Assembly: GCF_033439725.1 (NCBI RefSeq)
Contig: NW_026944384.1
Coordinates: 6,510,001 to 6,574,000, forward strand
Reading direction: 5' to 3'
Length of the DNA: 64,000 nt
DNA from: Neurospora tetraspora
Taxonomy: Eukaryota > Ascomycota > Sordariomycetes > Sordariales > Sordariaceae
The stretch's first letter is position 1; the number at the start of each line of letters is the position of its first letter. Shown here piece after piece: positions 22,777 to 33,004 of this stretch. The position numbers were made by a program, and so were the translations under genes. Below the pieces are notes generated by a model that had not been told where the DNA came from, made no database searches, and saw nothing but the letters and a program-made list of their open reading frames with translations.

Positions 22777-23434
22777 CCGTAGCGGAAAAATCAGGAAGTT
22801 GGGCAGCCTACTTAGGGGGGTAGTAGGCTACCTCGGTCAAGTAGGCCACCCAAATCAAGTAGGCTACTTGGCGAGAAACGCATCTGATTGGTCAATTCCA
22901 AGGTGCGCTATAGCTATGTGCTGAACTTGGAATTCTTTAGCGCTTCTTTTAGCGAAGTGATTAAAGTGACGATGCTTCTTTCCCAAAGTTAATTTCCCTA
23001 TGGAAATTCTATTGCCCTATATCAAAGGAAACAATAAAGCCCGCTTTCAATCAATTGGGCCAGTGGCTCAATGGTTTTCGCCGTCGCTTCCTTTCTTCCC
23101 ATCACCAGTTCAATCCCGAAAAGTTTCGCGCCTTCACCTAGATTCCAAACTTCAAAGTTGAAGTCCCTTAAGACTACCTAGAGGTACACTCACCGCCCCA
23201 GTAACCGCCCACTAAAAATTCCCGGGATGGCCTTCTAAAGTAGTCACTATAGAAGGCCTTCTAGGGGATTTCCCTTTTTCGCTCTTATATTGAGATTCTG
23301 ACCAATCAGATGCCGTACTTTTCAAGTAGCCTACTTGCCCTGGGTAGGGAACTTGCTAGAAGTATGCTAAGAAACTAGAGGAGCCTACTAGGCCCCCAAG
23401 TAGGCTACCTGAGCTTCCCAGATTCCCGCTGCGG
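22777..23434. mobile_element. 658-bp MITE with TA target duplication (Tc1/mariner-like ends)
   Basis: Inverted ends start CCGTAGCGG (22777) and, read from the other side, CCGCAGCGG (ending 23434). Similarity continues inward for about 55 bp (shared AGCCTACTT...TAGTAGGCT) and again in sub-terminal blocks (ATCTGATTGGTCA near 22884 against TGACCAATCAGAT near 23300). TA flanks both ends (22775-22776 and 23435-23436). No open frame of transposase size is present, so it is non-autonomous. It lies 73 bp before the start codon of gene E. RIP wear is slight. Confidence 0.75.
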
Positions 23435-23507
23435 TAACCTTTACCGGTCACCCCGTTACTACCTCCAATTTCAGTCCACGTCAACTGTAGTCCACCCGTC
23501 GCCCAAG

Positions 23508-26500
23508 ATGTCATCAGACAACCACCAAATACCGAGAGATCAAAAGGCATTCAATGAAGCCTCTAAACAGCTTAATAATCTGTGGAAGAATCATACAGTG
23601 TGTCAGCTTGACCCCATGGTACAGTCCTACATCAACAGTAGCAAAAGCCAAGAGTGGGCAAGTCACTCGATTTAATGCCTTCAAAGTATCGTAGAGGGTC
23701 CCCCTATGCCAGCGCTGGAAATAAATCAGGGTGTTCCGGCTACTTGAATAAATAAATATAGATCGATATTTGATTTGGTGTATTTGGCTGCCTTTCTTTC
23801 CGGTCGGTAGAATCCTTAGGTTAGGGTTTAAATTGGTAAAACTAATATATCCTAACTCCTAAAGATTGCCACTATCAGGCTACCCTTAATTATACAACTA
23901 CCCGCCCATACTAGAGCCGCTCAAACTACCCAAAATAGCATATATTATAAAATTTCTAAGATTTTAAAGTATTCATATTCTAAGTATTTTCTTAGGTTAT
24001 ATCGCCAACCTTCTACCCTAATTAATTCGCCGCTATTAACCTTTATTATACTTAATTGAATTAAATTACTTACGATAATTATTAATTACTTCTCTCCCTT
24101 ACTATTAATTAATATTAATTTCTCCTTAATATTATTAGTACCGCTACCGCTACTATTAAAATGTCTATTATTAAAAACCTTAAAACCTCGTCTACCGCGG
24201 GCAATATACCTACCGTCTCCTTTAAAAATTCAATTACGTACGTAGAGGCTATTACTACGTTTAATAAGATTCGTTACCTCTCCTTCCATTGGTAAATTTA
24301 ATATTTAAAAGCTGTTTATTCCGACGATTTATTGAAGAATATTAAATGTATACCGAAATTTACCTAAATAGGAAAACAATATATATTTCAAATATAATTA
24401 TATAAATATTTTAAACGAAATTTTTAAGTCGGCGATTATAGCACATACCTAATTAAAATATTTAGAGATTACGAACTCAATAATTACTAATATTATAATA
24501 TATATAATAAATTCTATATCCTCTATATTACTAATTCTACCCTTATTTACCTTCGAAGTATTTATAAAATTAAGGAGTTTATTAGTAATAAAACTGACGA
24601 ATTAAAATTTAAGAAAATTCGCTCTATTATTAAATAATTATAATAATCGAACCTCCTTATTTTGAAGCCCGTTTAATAAAGTGTTCCGCGAATTATTAGT
24701 AAAAATAATCGTTAGCGCGCGCCTACTTTTTAATTTTATTAAAAATAAGGGATTTCGAAGGCTCTTATGATTAATAGACTATAATATAATTAACAAATTA
24801 CCATTAAAATCGTACTATATTCTAGCAATATAAATAAAGAATAAATATATATACTATTTTAATTATTTTAAAGAGCATTTAACTTTATCCTCTTGGTAAA
24901 AGTATATTTCTTTCAATTTTTAAACTTCGCTAAACGGTTTTACTATACTCTCAAGCTTTATTTATTACGTAAATTATTACAAAATAATTAAAAATAATCT
25001 ATTTAATTTCTTTTAAATTTACAGTAATTATAGCGGCGAAAGTTTAGCTGCCTCTCTTCTACAAATTATTAGATTCTATAATATTAATAGTAATTAAATT
25101 GGCTTCTTTTAGTATAATAACGTTATTTCTATTAATTATTATATCTATTATATTTTTAAAGGATTATACCCTACTCTTACTAAAGAGGAGATCGAAATCA
25201 TAATACCTTATTATTATCTTCGTTATTTCGATTACGTTTTAAATTTCGGCGCGAAGGCTGCTATTAAATCTTCGCTCTCCTATGCTACTGATATTAATTA
25301 TCCTTTTACCCGCCTTTCTATTATTAAAAAAATATTTCCTTATGAAAATAGCGTAAATAGGGATTAGTTAAAAAGTTTTATAATATTATATAATTTATTC
25401 AACGAAGCTTATAAAAACGGGCAAAGTTTTAAAACATTATATAGCTTGGGTAATACTTTAATATTAATAATAAATTCAATCCCTTTTCAAATATATATAT
25501 AAAGGAAAACGAGGTATCTCCTGTTATTAATATAATTTTTAATAATATAATACGCTACAATTTAAATTATTATATAATATACTGTATTTAGAAGCTTTAT
25601 AAATTTATTAATTATTATATTAATAAGGCTATATAATATTCTAATACTGCTAAGAGGCTTCCTAAGGAAGATTAATTTAATAATAATGATGAAACTATAT
25701 TTACCTCTATTATAAATATAATAAGCTACTTCGAAGATTTTACTAAGAATTTTAAGAAGCGGGGTCCTTACTTTTTAACCGTAATACCTAATTTATATCG
25801 CCTTATTACTATATTTAATAAGAAGAAAGTACAATTTAATAAGAAAAGGGTCTAAATATCCTACAGTTTAATATTATAGTAGCGGCTCCTAATACTTTTA
25901 CCTAACGGCACCGTATACGAACTTCCTAAATTTAATCCTTTTTTTAAATCCACTCTTATCCCCCTCTTCCTCGTTTCCTTCTACTTTTATTATTTTAATT
26001 AGCAACCCCCCAATTAATTACGCTAATGATATAATTAATAAAAGTGTAGAATATATTAGTCCAATATTTGATGGAATTATTATTAAATTAGAAAAATATA
26101 AGCATTTAATAGAGGAGGAATATATTATATATTAGATTATTTATAACTTCTATCTTAGTTACTGTGTTGAATAGGTAGCTAAATATTTTTCTATTTACGA
26201 ATATAAATTGATTATTAGGGACTTGTAAATCGTCTACGACAAGAGCTACGCTGACGTAGCTATTGAAGACCCGCTAGCTAATTATAGTAGTTAATAAATT
26301 AAATTGTTTAATAATAATTAGTTTATCGACCTTAATTTTTACAGTACCCTCCCTTCATAACTAATGAAGGTGGATAAACTATGTTGCTACTTTAATAACG
26401 AGATTTATATAGTTAATAATATAATTAGTTAATAGAAAATTAATTAATCTTTATACCCTCGCCTATTACGTATAATATTTGATTACTATTCTATCCCCGC

Positions 26501-27243
26501 TATAGTGAACCATTATAAGCGCTCTTTCAATAGTATAAAATTGATTGTCGATAATTTGAAGTATAGTTTTTCCGTTGAGTCTATTAATATCATCGAGAGT
26601 TTAAAGTTCTAGTTGCTAAACGGGCTTGAAAAGTATAATTAATATAGGGGTTTAGGAACCGACGACGACGACGACGTCTAGGATAGGGAATTTGGCGCTC
26701 TAGGGAGGTTAAGGGAGGTCTAGGGAGGCTGTATATAGAAAGAATAAACGAAATAGGGTTTAAAAGCACTAAGAATCACGATTTTTCGAGTTTAGTACTT
26801 GATTAAATAAATATCGAAGTTAAGCAAATAAATACGATTTCATATTTGACCCACTCAAATAAATCGAAATCGATATTTATTTATATTTGATTTGTTTCCA
26901 GCGCTGCCTTATGCCGCTAGCCACATGCACCGGAAGCACTACCAAGGAAGCTGGCTCAACCTCAAACACCGCGAGAAAGCGGCAGAGACAAGGAGATGAG
27001 GCCCAGACGCTAGGTTCCCTAGAAATCGTTGGCAAACACCTTACTACGAACGGCACGGCGACATACAGAGTCTTGGAAGGCTCGGTCAACATGCGCATAA
27101 AGACTGAAGGTCCTGTGATTGTTAGCGTGACTAGGCCTGCTGCGGTCTACTTTCAAGATGCGAAGAAGGTCTACGTTGAGACGTTTGGCGAATCGCGTGT
27201 TACCACTTTTGAGGTCGGTGGAGAGGGGAAGGGGATGTCTTGA
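23508..27243 (+). pseudogene. Orphan array family, gene E, split by a hAT transposon
   Basis: The 5' part (23508-23709) starts MSSDNHQIPRDQKAFNEASK and holds the module (QEWASHS...CLQSIVEGPPMP), with a TAA at 23673 where relatives have a residue before C-L. The 3' part (26915-27243) continues in the same frame once the transposon and one target copy are left out. It carries a basic patch ARKRQRQ, then the beta module (LTTNGTATYRVLEGSVNMRI, ...KKVYVETFGESRVTTFEV) and TGA at 27241. It is closest to gene G (LTTSGPATYMVLEGPATIHV, FITTFEAV). A stop plus a 3.2-kb insertion make it non-functional. It is the host's own gene. Confidence 0.82.
23710..26906. mobile_element. 3.2-kb RIP-mutated hAT transposon
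   Basis: Ends are inverted: CAGCGCTGGAAATAAATCA at 23710 and its near mirror (CAGCGCTGGAAACAAATCA read inward) ending at 26906. The flanks are an 8-bp target duplication, CCCTATGC (23702-23709) against CCTTATGC (26907-26914), differing by one C-to-T change. CAG-type ends with an 8-bp duplication are the hAT hallmark. The interior is very AT-rich, with stops in all frames. Around 25020-25800 conceptual pieces such as LLQIIRFYNINSN, YFDYVLNFGAKAA and PNLYRLI keep the order of a hAT transposase core. Length fits a once autonomous element. It is dead through RIP. Confidence 0.85.
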
Positions 27244-27664
27244 AGTCAACTAAGTCTGTCTAGGAGCGGCTTATATGTGAGTTACTTTTGAAGTTGCTTT
27301 GGCTTGCTCTGATGGTTCTTTGAAGCGGTAAAGCTAATCAAAATATTTGCAGGATACCTCACGTAGGTACCTACCGATATGGATTACGCATACTTGTGGC
27401 TTAGATTATCTTTGGGACTTTGGTGGCGGCAGTCAAAGGAGAAGCGAGAGGAAAAGAGGCGAGGAGAAGTCTGGCTTTCATGGTCCCGCAAGGCGGAAAG
27501 TGTATGTCAGGAGATGGAGAGAACCTTCACTGGTGGAAATCATCAAGAAGCGCTGTGAGGAGGAACTCATAAGCTACATTATGATTTGCTCGAGGTAAGA
27601 AGTGTGTTTTGACCCACTTAAGGGGTAGTGAAGCGAGAATTTCAGCAGTGTTGTATTAGGTACT
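27244..27664. other. 3' flank of pseudogene E
   Basis: An 83-codon frame at 27347 has many Arg and Lys but no recognisable content. Nothing else is seen up to the solo LTR. Confidence 0.4.
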
Positions 27665-28022
27665 TGTTACGATCCAATCAAGGATCCCTTATGTAAGCTA
27701 GATCAGATAGAACCAACGGGACCAATCAGGTAGGACCCGAAGGAAGGACCCGAAGGCCCGGGTCCTTAGGCCGGGTCCCGGGGACCCGATACGGAGGTTC
27801 GGGTCCACGGGTCCGGATTGACGGGTCCATGAAGGCCAGTATATAAGACGGCCTCCCCAGGCCTCTTGAATGCCAGTATATAAGACGGCCTCCCCAGGCC
27901 TCTTGAATACCGGCTCTTCAGCAAGCAATAGCTTCTACAATCAATCAGTACCTTTCGGCTACTACTACCGTTGTTCTACCTATCCCAGCGATATACTCCT
28001 GTGCTTGTAACGGTTCGTCACA
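27665..28022 (+). mobile_element. Solo LTR (LTR-retrotransposon fossil), 358 bp
   Basis: Starts TGTTACGATCC and ends GGTTCGTCACA, so it has TG...CA termini, with a 5-bp target duplication GTACT on each side (27660-27664 and 28023-28027). It has no internal coding part, so it is best read as the product of recombination between two LTRs. It holds about ten GGGTCC/GGACCC hexamers (27735-27830) and a doubled TATATAAG promoter block. It is GC-rich with little RIP wear; a single LTR gives no clock, but it looks fairly young. Superfamily (Ty3 or Ty1 type) cannot be told. Confidence 0.75.
27835..27908 (+). repeat. Two 37-bp tandem copies carrying TATATAAG inside the LTR
   Basis: Units 27835-27871 and 27872-27908 are almost identical; each has GCCAGTATATAAGACGGCC. 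They double the apparent core promoter of the LTR, about 600-680 bp before the start of family gene F and on the same strand. Confidence 0.8.
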
Positions 28023-28520
28023 GTACTTTTACTACATCGGATGGAATTAGAGATATGAAGTCACCCGGACGAGGGATAATCCGGTGCGAGAACTTACCGG
28101 CGAGCACTCAACCAATTTGTACATTTGTTGGGTGCCTAGACCAGCTCTCACACACAAGCACCCTTCACTTCACCTAACTCCCACTCACCGGGACCCCCAC
28201 ATCAAGCTCACAGACTGGAATCCCGAGCTTGGAAGATTTCCTTTTGCCCGATTCCTCTCACACATCGCGAATCGAACGCGCTCGTGTAAAGGGTTTCGCT
28301 TCTACAGCCTTGCTTCACCCCAACGCCTGGCGTTTCCCTGCCTTCCCAAAGGCCTCTTGCTCCTCTACACCAGGAGGCAGTCGTCCCCTCACACGACCCT
28401 CACCGCAGGCACCAAGGTACGTCTCTGACACTTCCTTCTGCTCGCCCTTTCTTTCACCCAAATCCTTATCTCCTAGTCAGTTTTCGGTCGTCACCATCAC
28501 CCCATCGTCTGCTCGTTACG
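28023..28520. other. Promoter and leader region of family gene F
   Basis: Pyrimidine-rich toward the end, as in other fungal leaders. It contains GGTACGTCTC (28416) and a CAG-rich end that could form a leader intron. No TATA box was found nearer than the one in the LTR. Confidence 0.35.
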
Positions 28521-29252
28521 ATGCCTACCCATACAGCCGAAGCGCCGGCGCCGATGTCGTCCAGCCCGGGTGAGGAAAAGCCGACGAACGGAACGGACTA
28601 CGATGAGCTCAACACCCTCTGGAAAGCCAGAGAGACAGCCATCGCGCTCTCCTACCTCCACCACCCGAATCGCGACGAGTGGTGTATCCACTTCATTCGG
28701 TGCCTTGCGATGATGGTCGCGGGACCGCCTGATGATGGATCAGAGCGTACTCCGAGTGCGCCCCGTCCTCTCGCGCTGGCGGAGACTCTAGATCGTCTGA
28801 CTGACGAGGTAGAGATCCAGAAAGCGAAGACGGAGCTCAACGCAATTTGGGGAAGCAGGGTGTACCGAATCACTGTTGCGTACATTATCGCTCCCGATCG
28901 CGAAGCTTGGCTGGTCAACTTCGTCAGTTGTCTGGCGAAGATCGCGGAGGGCCCGGCCCAGGCTGCTGCGGCCGCTTCCGAAAGCGCGGCGACGGATGTT
29001 GTGCCCAACACGGAGCAGTCACCACGCCTATTTCAGCACGTCAGCTATGATCGGACGAAGTGGTTCCGGATCGAAGGTGGTGGTACCATGTATGGGGTAG
29101 AACTAGAAGGAGCTTCCACCAAGTTCAGCCTTCCTGCTGGTGCTAAGCTCTGGACCGCCGACTTCTCCAAAGTCTCTGTTCTTACGGATGATGGGTATAG
29201 GCCTGTATCTCAGAACGACTTCAAGACAGGCTCTAGAGGTACCTCTGAGTAA
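28521..29252 (+). CDS. Orphan array family, gene F (two tandem helical modules)
   Basis: 243 residues, one exon. It is the only member with the W/F/C/GP module twice: residues about 27-75 (LNTLWKARETAIALSYLHHP, DEWCIHFIRCLAMMVAGPP) and about 103-148 (TELNAIWGSRVYRITVAYI, EAWLVNFVSCLAKIAEGPA). The two copies differ at most positions, so the duplication is not recent or the copies have diverged fast. The last 90 residues are a diverged beta-rich part (KWFRIEGGGTMYGVELEGA, AKLWTADFSKVSVL). There is no NLS-like patch and no acidic tail. The first ATG of the frame (28521) follows a pyrimidine-rich leader. Confidence 0.68.
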   Translation: MPTHTAEAPAPMSSSPGEEKPTNGTDYDELNTLWKARETAIALSYLHHPNRDEWCIHFIRCLAMMVAGPPDDGSERTPSAPRPLALAETLDRLTDEVEIQKAKTELNAIWGSRVYRITVAYIIAPDREAWLVNFVSCLAKIAEGPAQAAAAASESAATDVVPNTEQSPRLFQHVSYDRTKWFRIEGGGTMYGVELEGASTKFSLPAGAKLWTADFSKVSVLTDDGYRPVSQNDFKTGSRGTSE

Positions 29253-29300
29253 CCGGCGTTCACTTCAATCTGAGGCAGAGAGTTATCAACAATGTAGGCA

Positions 29301-29322
29301 CCCCCCCCCCCCCCCCCCCCCC
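29301..29322 (+). repeat. Run of 22 C
   Basis: An unbroken 22-bp C tract 49 bp after the stop of gene F, probably in its 3' UTR. Its exact length may be uncertain in any assembly. Confidence 0.9.
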
Positions 29323-29973
29323 AGTGTGCTCAAAGCATGATTTTGTGTTACAAAGCTACCTCTATGCACCATCACACATATACAGCAAAGAGCGTAGACG
29401 GGCATACAGGACCGAAACTGCAGGATTATACTCGGTGAAGGAGTAATCGAGCGTGGATAATAACTCACCAAGTTGCGAATTCTCTGTCTGAAAGGCTGGA
29501 AAGGCGCAGATGCAGGTGCTTGATGGGAATGTTGTTACTATTTTCAAGGAGGAGGGTAGCGAAGGGTAAGTGCTGTTAGGGCACTATCAAGAAATGTGTA
29601 GTAATTCGGAGCTTAGGCGTTAAGGTTTAATGTCATTCAAACACGGCCTGTTTCAAACGCGCAGCTTTGAGCCTTTGAGAACGGGAAGAGCTTGTAAGTT
29701 GAACGATTACACAAAGAAGCGGTCGGAACCTCAACTGGGTTTGATTTATATCCAAAGATGACCAGGGAAAATGCAAGCAGGCATGGTTATCCGGTAACGT
29801 CCGCTTCCGGGGACCCACCTTCCGGCCTGATGGACCCGCCCCGGCTCCCGACTGGACTGAAAGCAGACCCGGACTGCTCCTTTACAACAAACCTGGCATG
29901 TAGGTAAATGTCCCAAGTGACCAGCATTTTGGTTACGAGCCACTTGCATCTTGAAAAGCTGTACAATCTAACC

Positions 29974-30279
29974 CTGGTTTGTTTGTTAGTTTGGTACAAA
30001 AAACGCCTATTTCCACTCTCGAGCTATTGAAAGTGGAAAAGCATTCGGGCTTCGAGCGGACAGGTGCCGTAGGGGATTGCCCTCTTATATCTTCTAGTCT
30101 TAAGCATCTCGAAGGAGACGGATAGAGGCATAAAAAAGAGGCTTCTGTGGCGTTTTAGGCCCTGGTCATTGTCCGTCACTTCAAACGAAGACCAGTTTTC
30201 TCTCTGAGAAGGCCAATGAGAGCTCCAGTTCTCCCCTGTTCAACCTATGGCCGAAGAACCAAACTAACAAACAAACCAG
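29974..30279. repeat. Perfect 22-bp inverted repeat, 262 bp apart (possible MITE or fold-back)
   Basis: Left arm 29974-29995 (begins CTGGTTTGTTTG) is exactly mirrored by 30258-30279 (ends CAAACAAACCAG). The enclosed DNA has no long frame. No clear target duplication flanks the arms, so the true ends of any element may lie elsewhere. Confidence 0.6.
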
Positions 30280-30599
30280 TCTTGTATTGTAGTCGTTACG
30301 ATCTTCCCAAGAATTCACTTGAAAGTCGGAAATAAAAGCGGGTCAAATTGGCGGTTCCCTGCTGTTCCTGCCCGAAATGTCCTTAGTAGGCGAGTAGGAG
30401 TGGCCGGTAGCACCGGGGGGCAGTCCCATTAGGGGGATACCACAACATGGTGGGTACCAAGGGAGACTCACTGTGTAGGAACTCGCCCACCGGCTGGGAC
30501 CATCACAACGAAACCCAGCCAAACCCAGCCAAACCCAGTAACCCAAGGTCTTCTTCTATAGTGCAAAAGAATATCGCCCATTTGGGGCATCTTCTTGGT

Positions 30600-30705
30600 G
30601 GTGCTTCTTCTTCTTCTTAGTGATGCATCTTCGTCTTGGTAATGCATCTTCTTCTTGGTAATGCATCTTGTTCTTGGTGGTGATGCATCATCTTCTTAGT
30701 ATCGC
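30600..30705 (+). repeat. Imperfect tandem repeat of TTCTTCTTGGTAATGCATC
   Basis: About five degenerate copies of a 17-21-bp unit, each with GATGCATC or AATGCATC followed by a TTCTTC tract. Noncoding. Confidence 0.7.
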
Positions 30706-31343
30706 TCAAGGTGTTCAAGTTGGGACATCACGAAAAACATTGCACGGTCAGGATTCGAAGGCAGGACGTAGGTAAAAGATTAATTATCTATCTGCGCGCG
30801 AAACAACTTGGCCAAAAGACCATTTCTATCTAATCGAGGAAGGTGTTCGAAGTCGATGCTTATAGATGGGAAGGTGCTCCCTCTTCTGCCTCTTGGCGGA
30901 AGTATTTCTCCAACTTTCTTTGGGTTTTTGGGATCTTTGGGATGTTGTAGTAGTTGGTTATCCCCTGGTAATTCCTACCTGGGGATGGCTCTAGGACATT
31001 CCTAGCCTGGGAATTGACGGCCGAGTATTCCACTACTAGAACCATACTGGGTTGGCCCCCCGATAGTACCGGCCTTTCGCATTCGGACACTAAGGGTGTT
31101 GTTGCTTTTTCGGAGAGGGGCTTGGGGCGCTAGTGTACGCTCGCGTTATTGGTGCGAATACAACGCCAGGATATGGTTTTCCTAGCGCTGAGTTCACGCG
31201 TCTCAAAACAACAAACAATCGAAGCGTGACTTCCAGTTCTCGCAGTTATCTCCCACCCTCCTCTTTATTTTCTTCCCTACCTCTACCATACGCTACAGCC
31301 ATCCGCGTCAGCGCACTTCTGAACGTGCGACCAAAAACGAAAG

Positions 31344-31952
31344 ATGGGAGGAAGCGGCAAGCAACCAGAGACGTCGGAGGACGAGACCTCGGTGGACGGT
31401 GACATGGACTTCGAGGGGGCCTTCGAAGAAATCCACAAGATCTTGGGAAACCGCGTCTTCGATATCACAAACGCCTACCTCGAATCCGGCAAAGACGTCG
31501 AGTGGTACATCCACTTTATCCGCTGCCTCGAAAGCATCAAGAAGGGGCCGCCGGCAAAGGATGCAGGAGACCCTAAAGACACCGGCAGCAGCAGAAGCAG
31601 AAAACGGCAAAGAGTTGATTCCAGGTCTTCGACTACATCCTATCCAGATGCCGATGCCGATGGTGACAGGCCAGAGCCCGCCGGTCCTATGGGCAAAGTC
31701 CTTACCACGAGCGGCCCCGCGACGTACATGGTGTTGGAAGGTCCGGCGACAATTCACGTCAAGACTGAGGGGTTTGTGGCGGTGAGGGTGACGCAGGCTG
31801 CAACTGTTCGCATCGAGGAGGCGCGGAAGGTCCAAGTGCAAACGGAACGTGGGAAATTTATCACTACGTTTGAAGCTGTTGACACGGCTGCCTGCCCAGC
31901 CGCTGTGGGTCACATGCCAAACACTTCCGCGGTTTGCGCAGTACCTAGATAG
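31344..31952 (+). CDS. Orphan array family, gene G
   Basis: 202 residues as one open frame. The module lies at about 23-74 (FEGAFEEIHKILGNRVFDI, VEWYIHFIRCLESIKKGPPAK). The basic patch SRKRQRVDS is at about 84-92. The beta module follows at about 115-176 (LTTSGPATYMVLEGPATIHV, AATVRIEEARKVQVQ, FITTFEAV). The last 26 residues look unlike the family. Downstream, a frame at about 32040-32102 reads EADEVPVKEDEESESDEE and stops. This is an acidic tail like that found beyond the stop of gene A. A phase-1 acceptor (TTCAACAG at about 32045) and a donor with a CTGAC branch (GTCAGT at about 31974) are nearby. The true 3' end is therefore probably spliced, and the printed stop is provisional. Closest relative: pseudogene E. 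Confidence 0.68.
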   Translation: MGGSGKQPETSEDETSVDGDMDFEGAFEEIHKILGNRVFDITNAYLESGKDVEWYIHFIRCLESIKKGPPAKDAGDPKDTGSSRSRKRQRVDSRSSTTSYPDADADGDRPEPAGPMGKVLTTSGPATYMVLEGPATIHVKTEGFVAVRVTQAATVRIEEARKVQVQTERGKFITTFEAVDTAACPAAVGHMPNTSAVCAVPR

Positions 31953-32383
31953 ATTTCGTAGACAGGTCAGTCCTTCTGACTGACCTTCTCCTCGATCATC
32001 ACCACAACTTTTCATTTGTTCAGTCTCAGCCTCACGGCTTCAACAGAAGCGGATGAGGTTCCTGTGAAGGAGGACGAGGAATCTGAGTCGGATGAGGAAT
32101 GATCATGAGTCTGGAGGTTTTGAGGTAGTGTTTAACGGTTTAGGGCAGTGGAATGTCGGCATTTGGACAGTTGGTTTGTTGTCATCGACTGCGTCAAGGT
32201 CGTGTCAGTCTTTCTCCAGTTGGCTCAAAGGCGAGAGGCCTACGTTACGGTTACCTGCTACCCGACGGGAGCAGACTTCTTCTTGCATCGTTTGGTGATG
32301 AGATTTGCAAACAGGATATGGAGGGGCACGGCAGGAAGCTTGACCAGAACAGTACCTCTATTGAGCGATATGAATAAGACGAG
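31953..32383. other. 3' end of gene G and 5' flank of gene H
   Basis: Holds the orphan acidic-tail exon of G (about 32040-32102) and a putative intron at about 31974-32024. The remainder is noncoding as far as can be seen. Confidence 0.45.
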
Positions 32384-33004
32384 TTGCCTCTGCCTCACTG
32401 CTCACCGAGTCACCAGAAACTCTACCTCATCTGTACTCTCAACTTCCCATCATTCCATTGTGCCTTTATTTGCTCCCACCGACAAGATGCCCGCTGTCAA
32501 GACGCCGCCCACCCAAGAAGCCATCAACGCCGCCCACCCAAGAAGCCATCAACGCCGCCCACCCAAGAAGCCATCAACGCCGCCCTAGAGGAAGTCCACT
32601 TGGCCCTCTGGAAACGAGAGTACAGGCTTGCCCAAGCCTTTGCCAGATATCTTAATCGAGAGGCTTGGTTAGTCCACTTCATCGACTGCCTCGACAAGAT
32701 GGAAAAGGGTCCGTCTCCGTTGACTCCCAAGAACGGTGTCTTGAAGTCAGAAGGTGATACAGACTATGTCTTCCAAGGTTCTGCAACCTTTCGCGTCGTG
32801 ACCAAGGGTCCCGATAATAGTTTCTTCGGTACGAGTCTCAGTGTTTGTGATGGCACTTTGGTGTACGTTGAACACGCGGAAGAAGTCCAGATTACAAAGC
32901 AGCCTGGTAAGTCCATGCCGATTCTCATCATACCTTCGGAATCATTCCACTGACGGGTTCAATGATTTGCACCAACAGTCAAGGAGAAGATCACGTTTGC
33001 CTAG
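32384..33004 (+). CDS. Orphan array family, gene H (start region disturbed by a tandem repeat)
   Basis: Exon 1 ends at 32906 and exon 2 is 32979-33004. The 72-nt intron (GTAAGT...CAACAG, CTGAC branch) is in phase 1 and leads to the tail VKEKITFA. The module (EEVHLALWKREYRLAQAFAR, EAWLVHFIDCLDKMEKGPSP) and beta module (VLKSEGDTDYVFQGSATFRV, YVEHAEEVQIT) are intact. The natural-looking start, ATG at 32487 (MPAVKTPPTQEAINAA), is out of frame with the body, because a 25-bp unit is present three times between them. With one copy the frame would run straight through. The body's own frame does reach an ATG at 32384, giving 182 residues with an odd N-terminus, so the gene may be hurt rather than dead. 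Confidence 0.6.
32502..32585 (+). repeat. 25-bp tandem repeat, three full copies plus a partial one
   Basis: Units 32502-32526, 32527-32551 and 32552-32576 are identical (ACGCCGCCCACCCAAGAAGC plus CATCA), followed by ACGCCGCCC. Because 25 is not a multiple of three, two extra copies add 50 bp and shift the frame. Confidence 0.95.

Larger units (their letters stand above)
29253..31343. other. Intergenic between family genes F and G, repeat-rich
   Basis: Apart from the C tract, the inverted repeat and the GATGCATC repeat listed separately, it has a short AACCCAGCC triplet repeat (about 30511-30539). There is no supported gene. The end is the leader of G. Confidence 0.5.
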
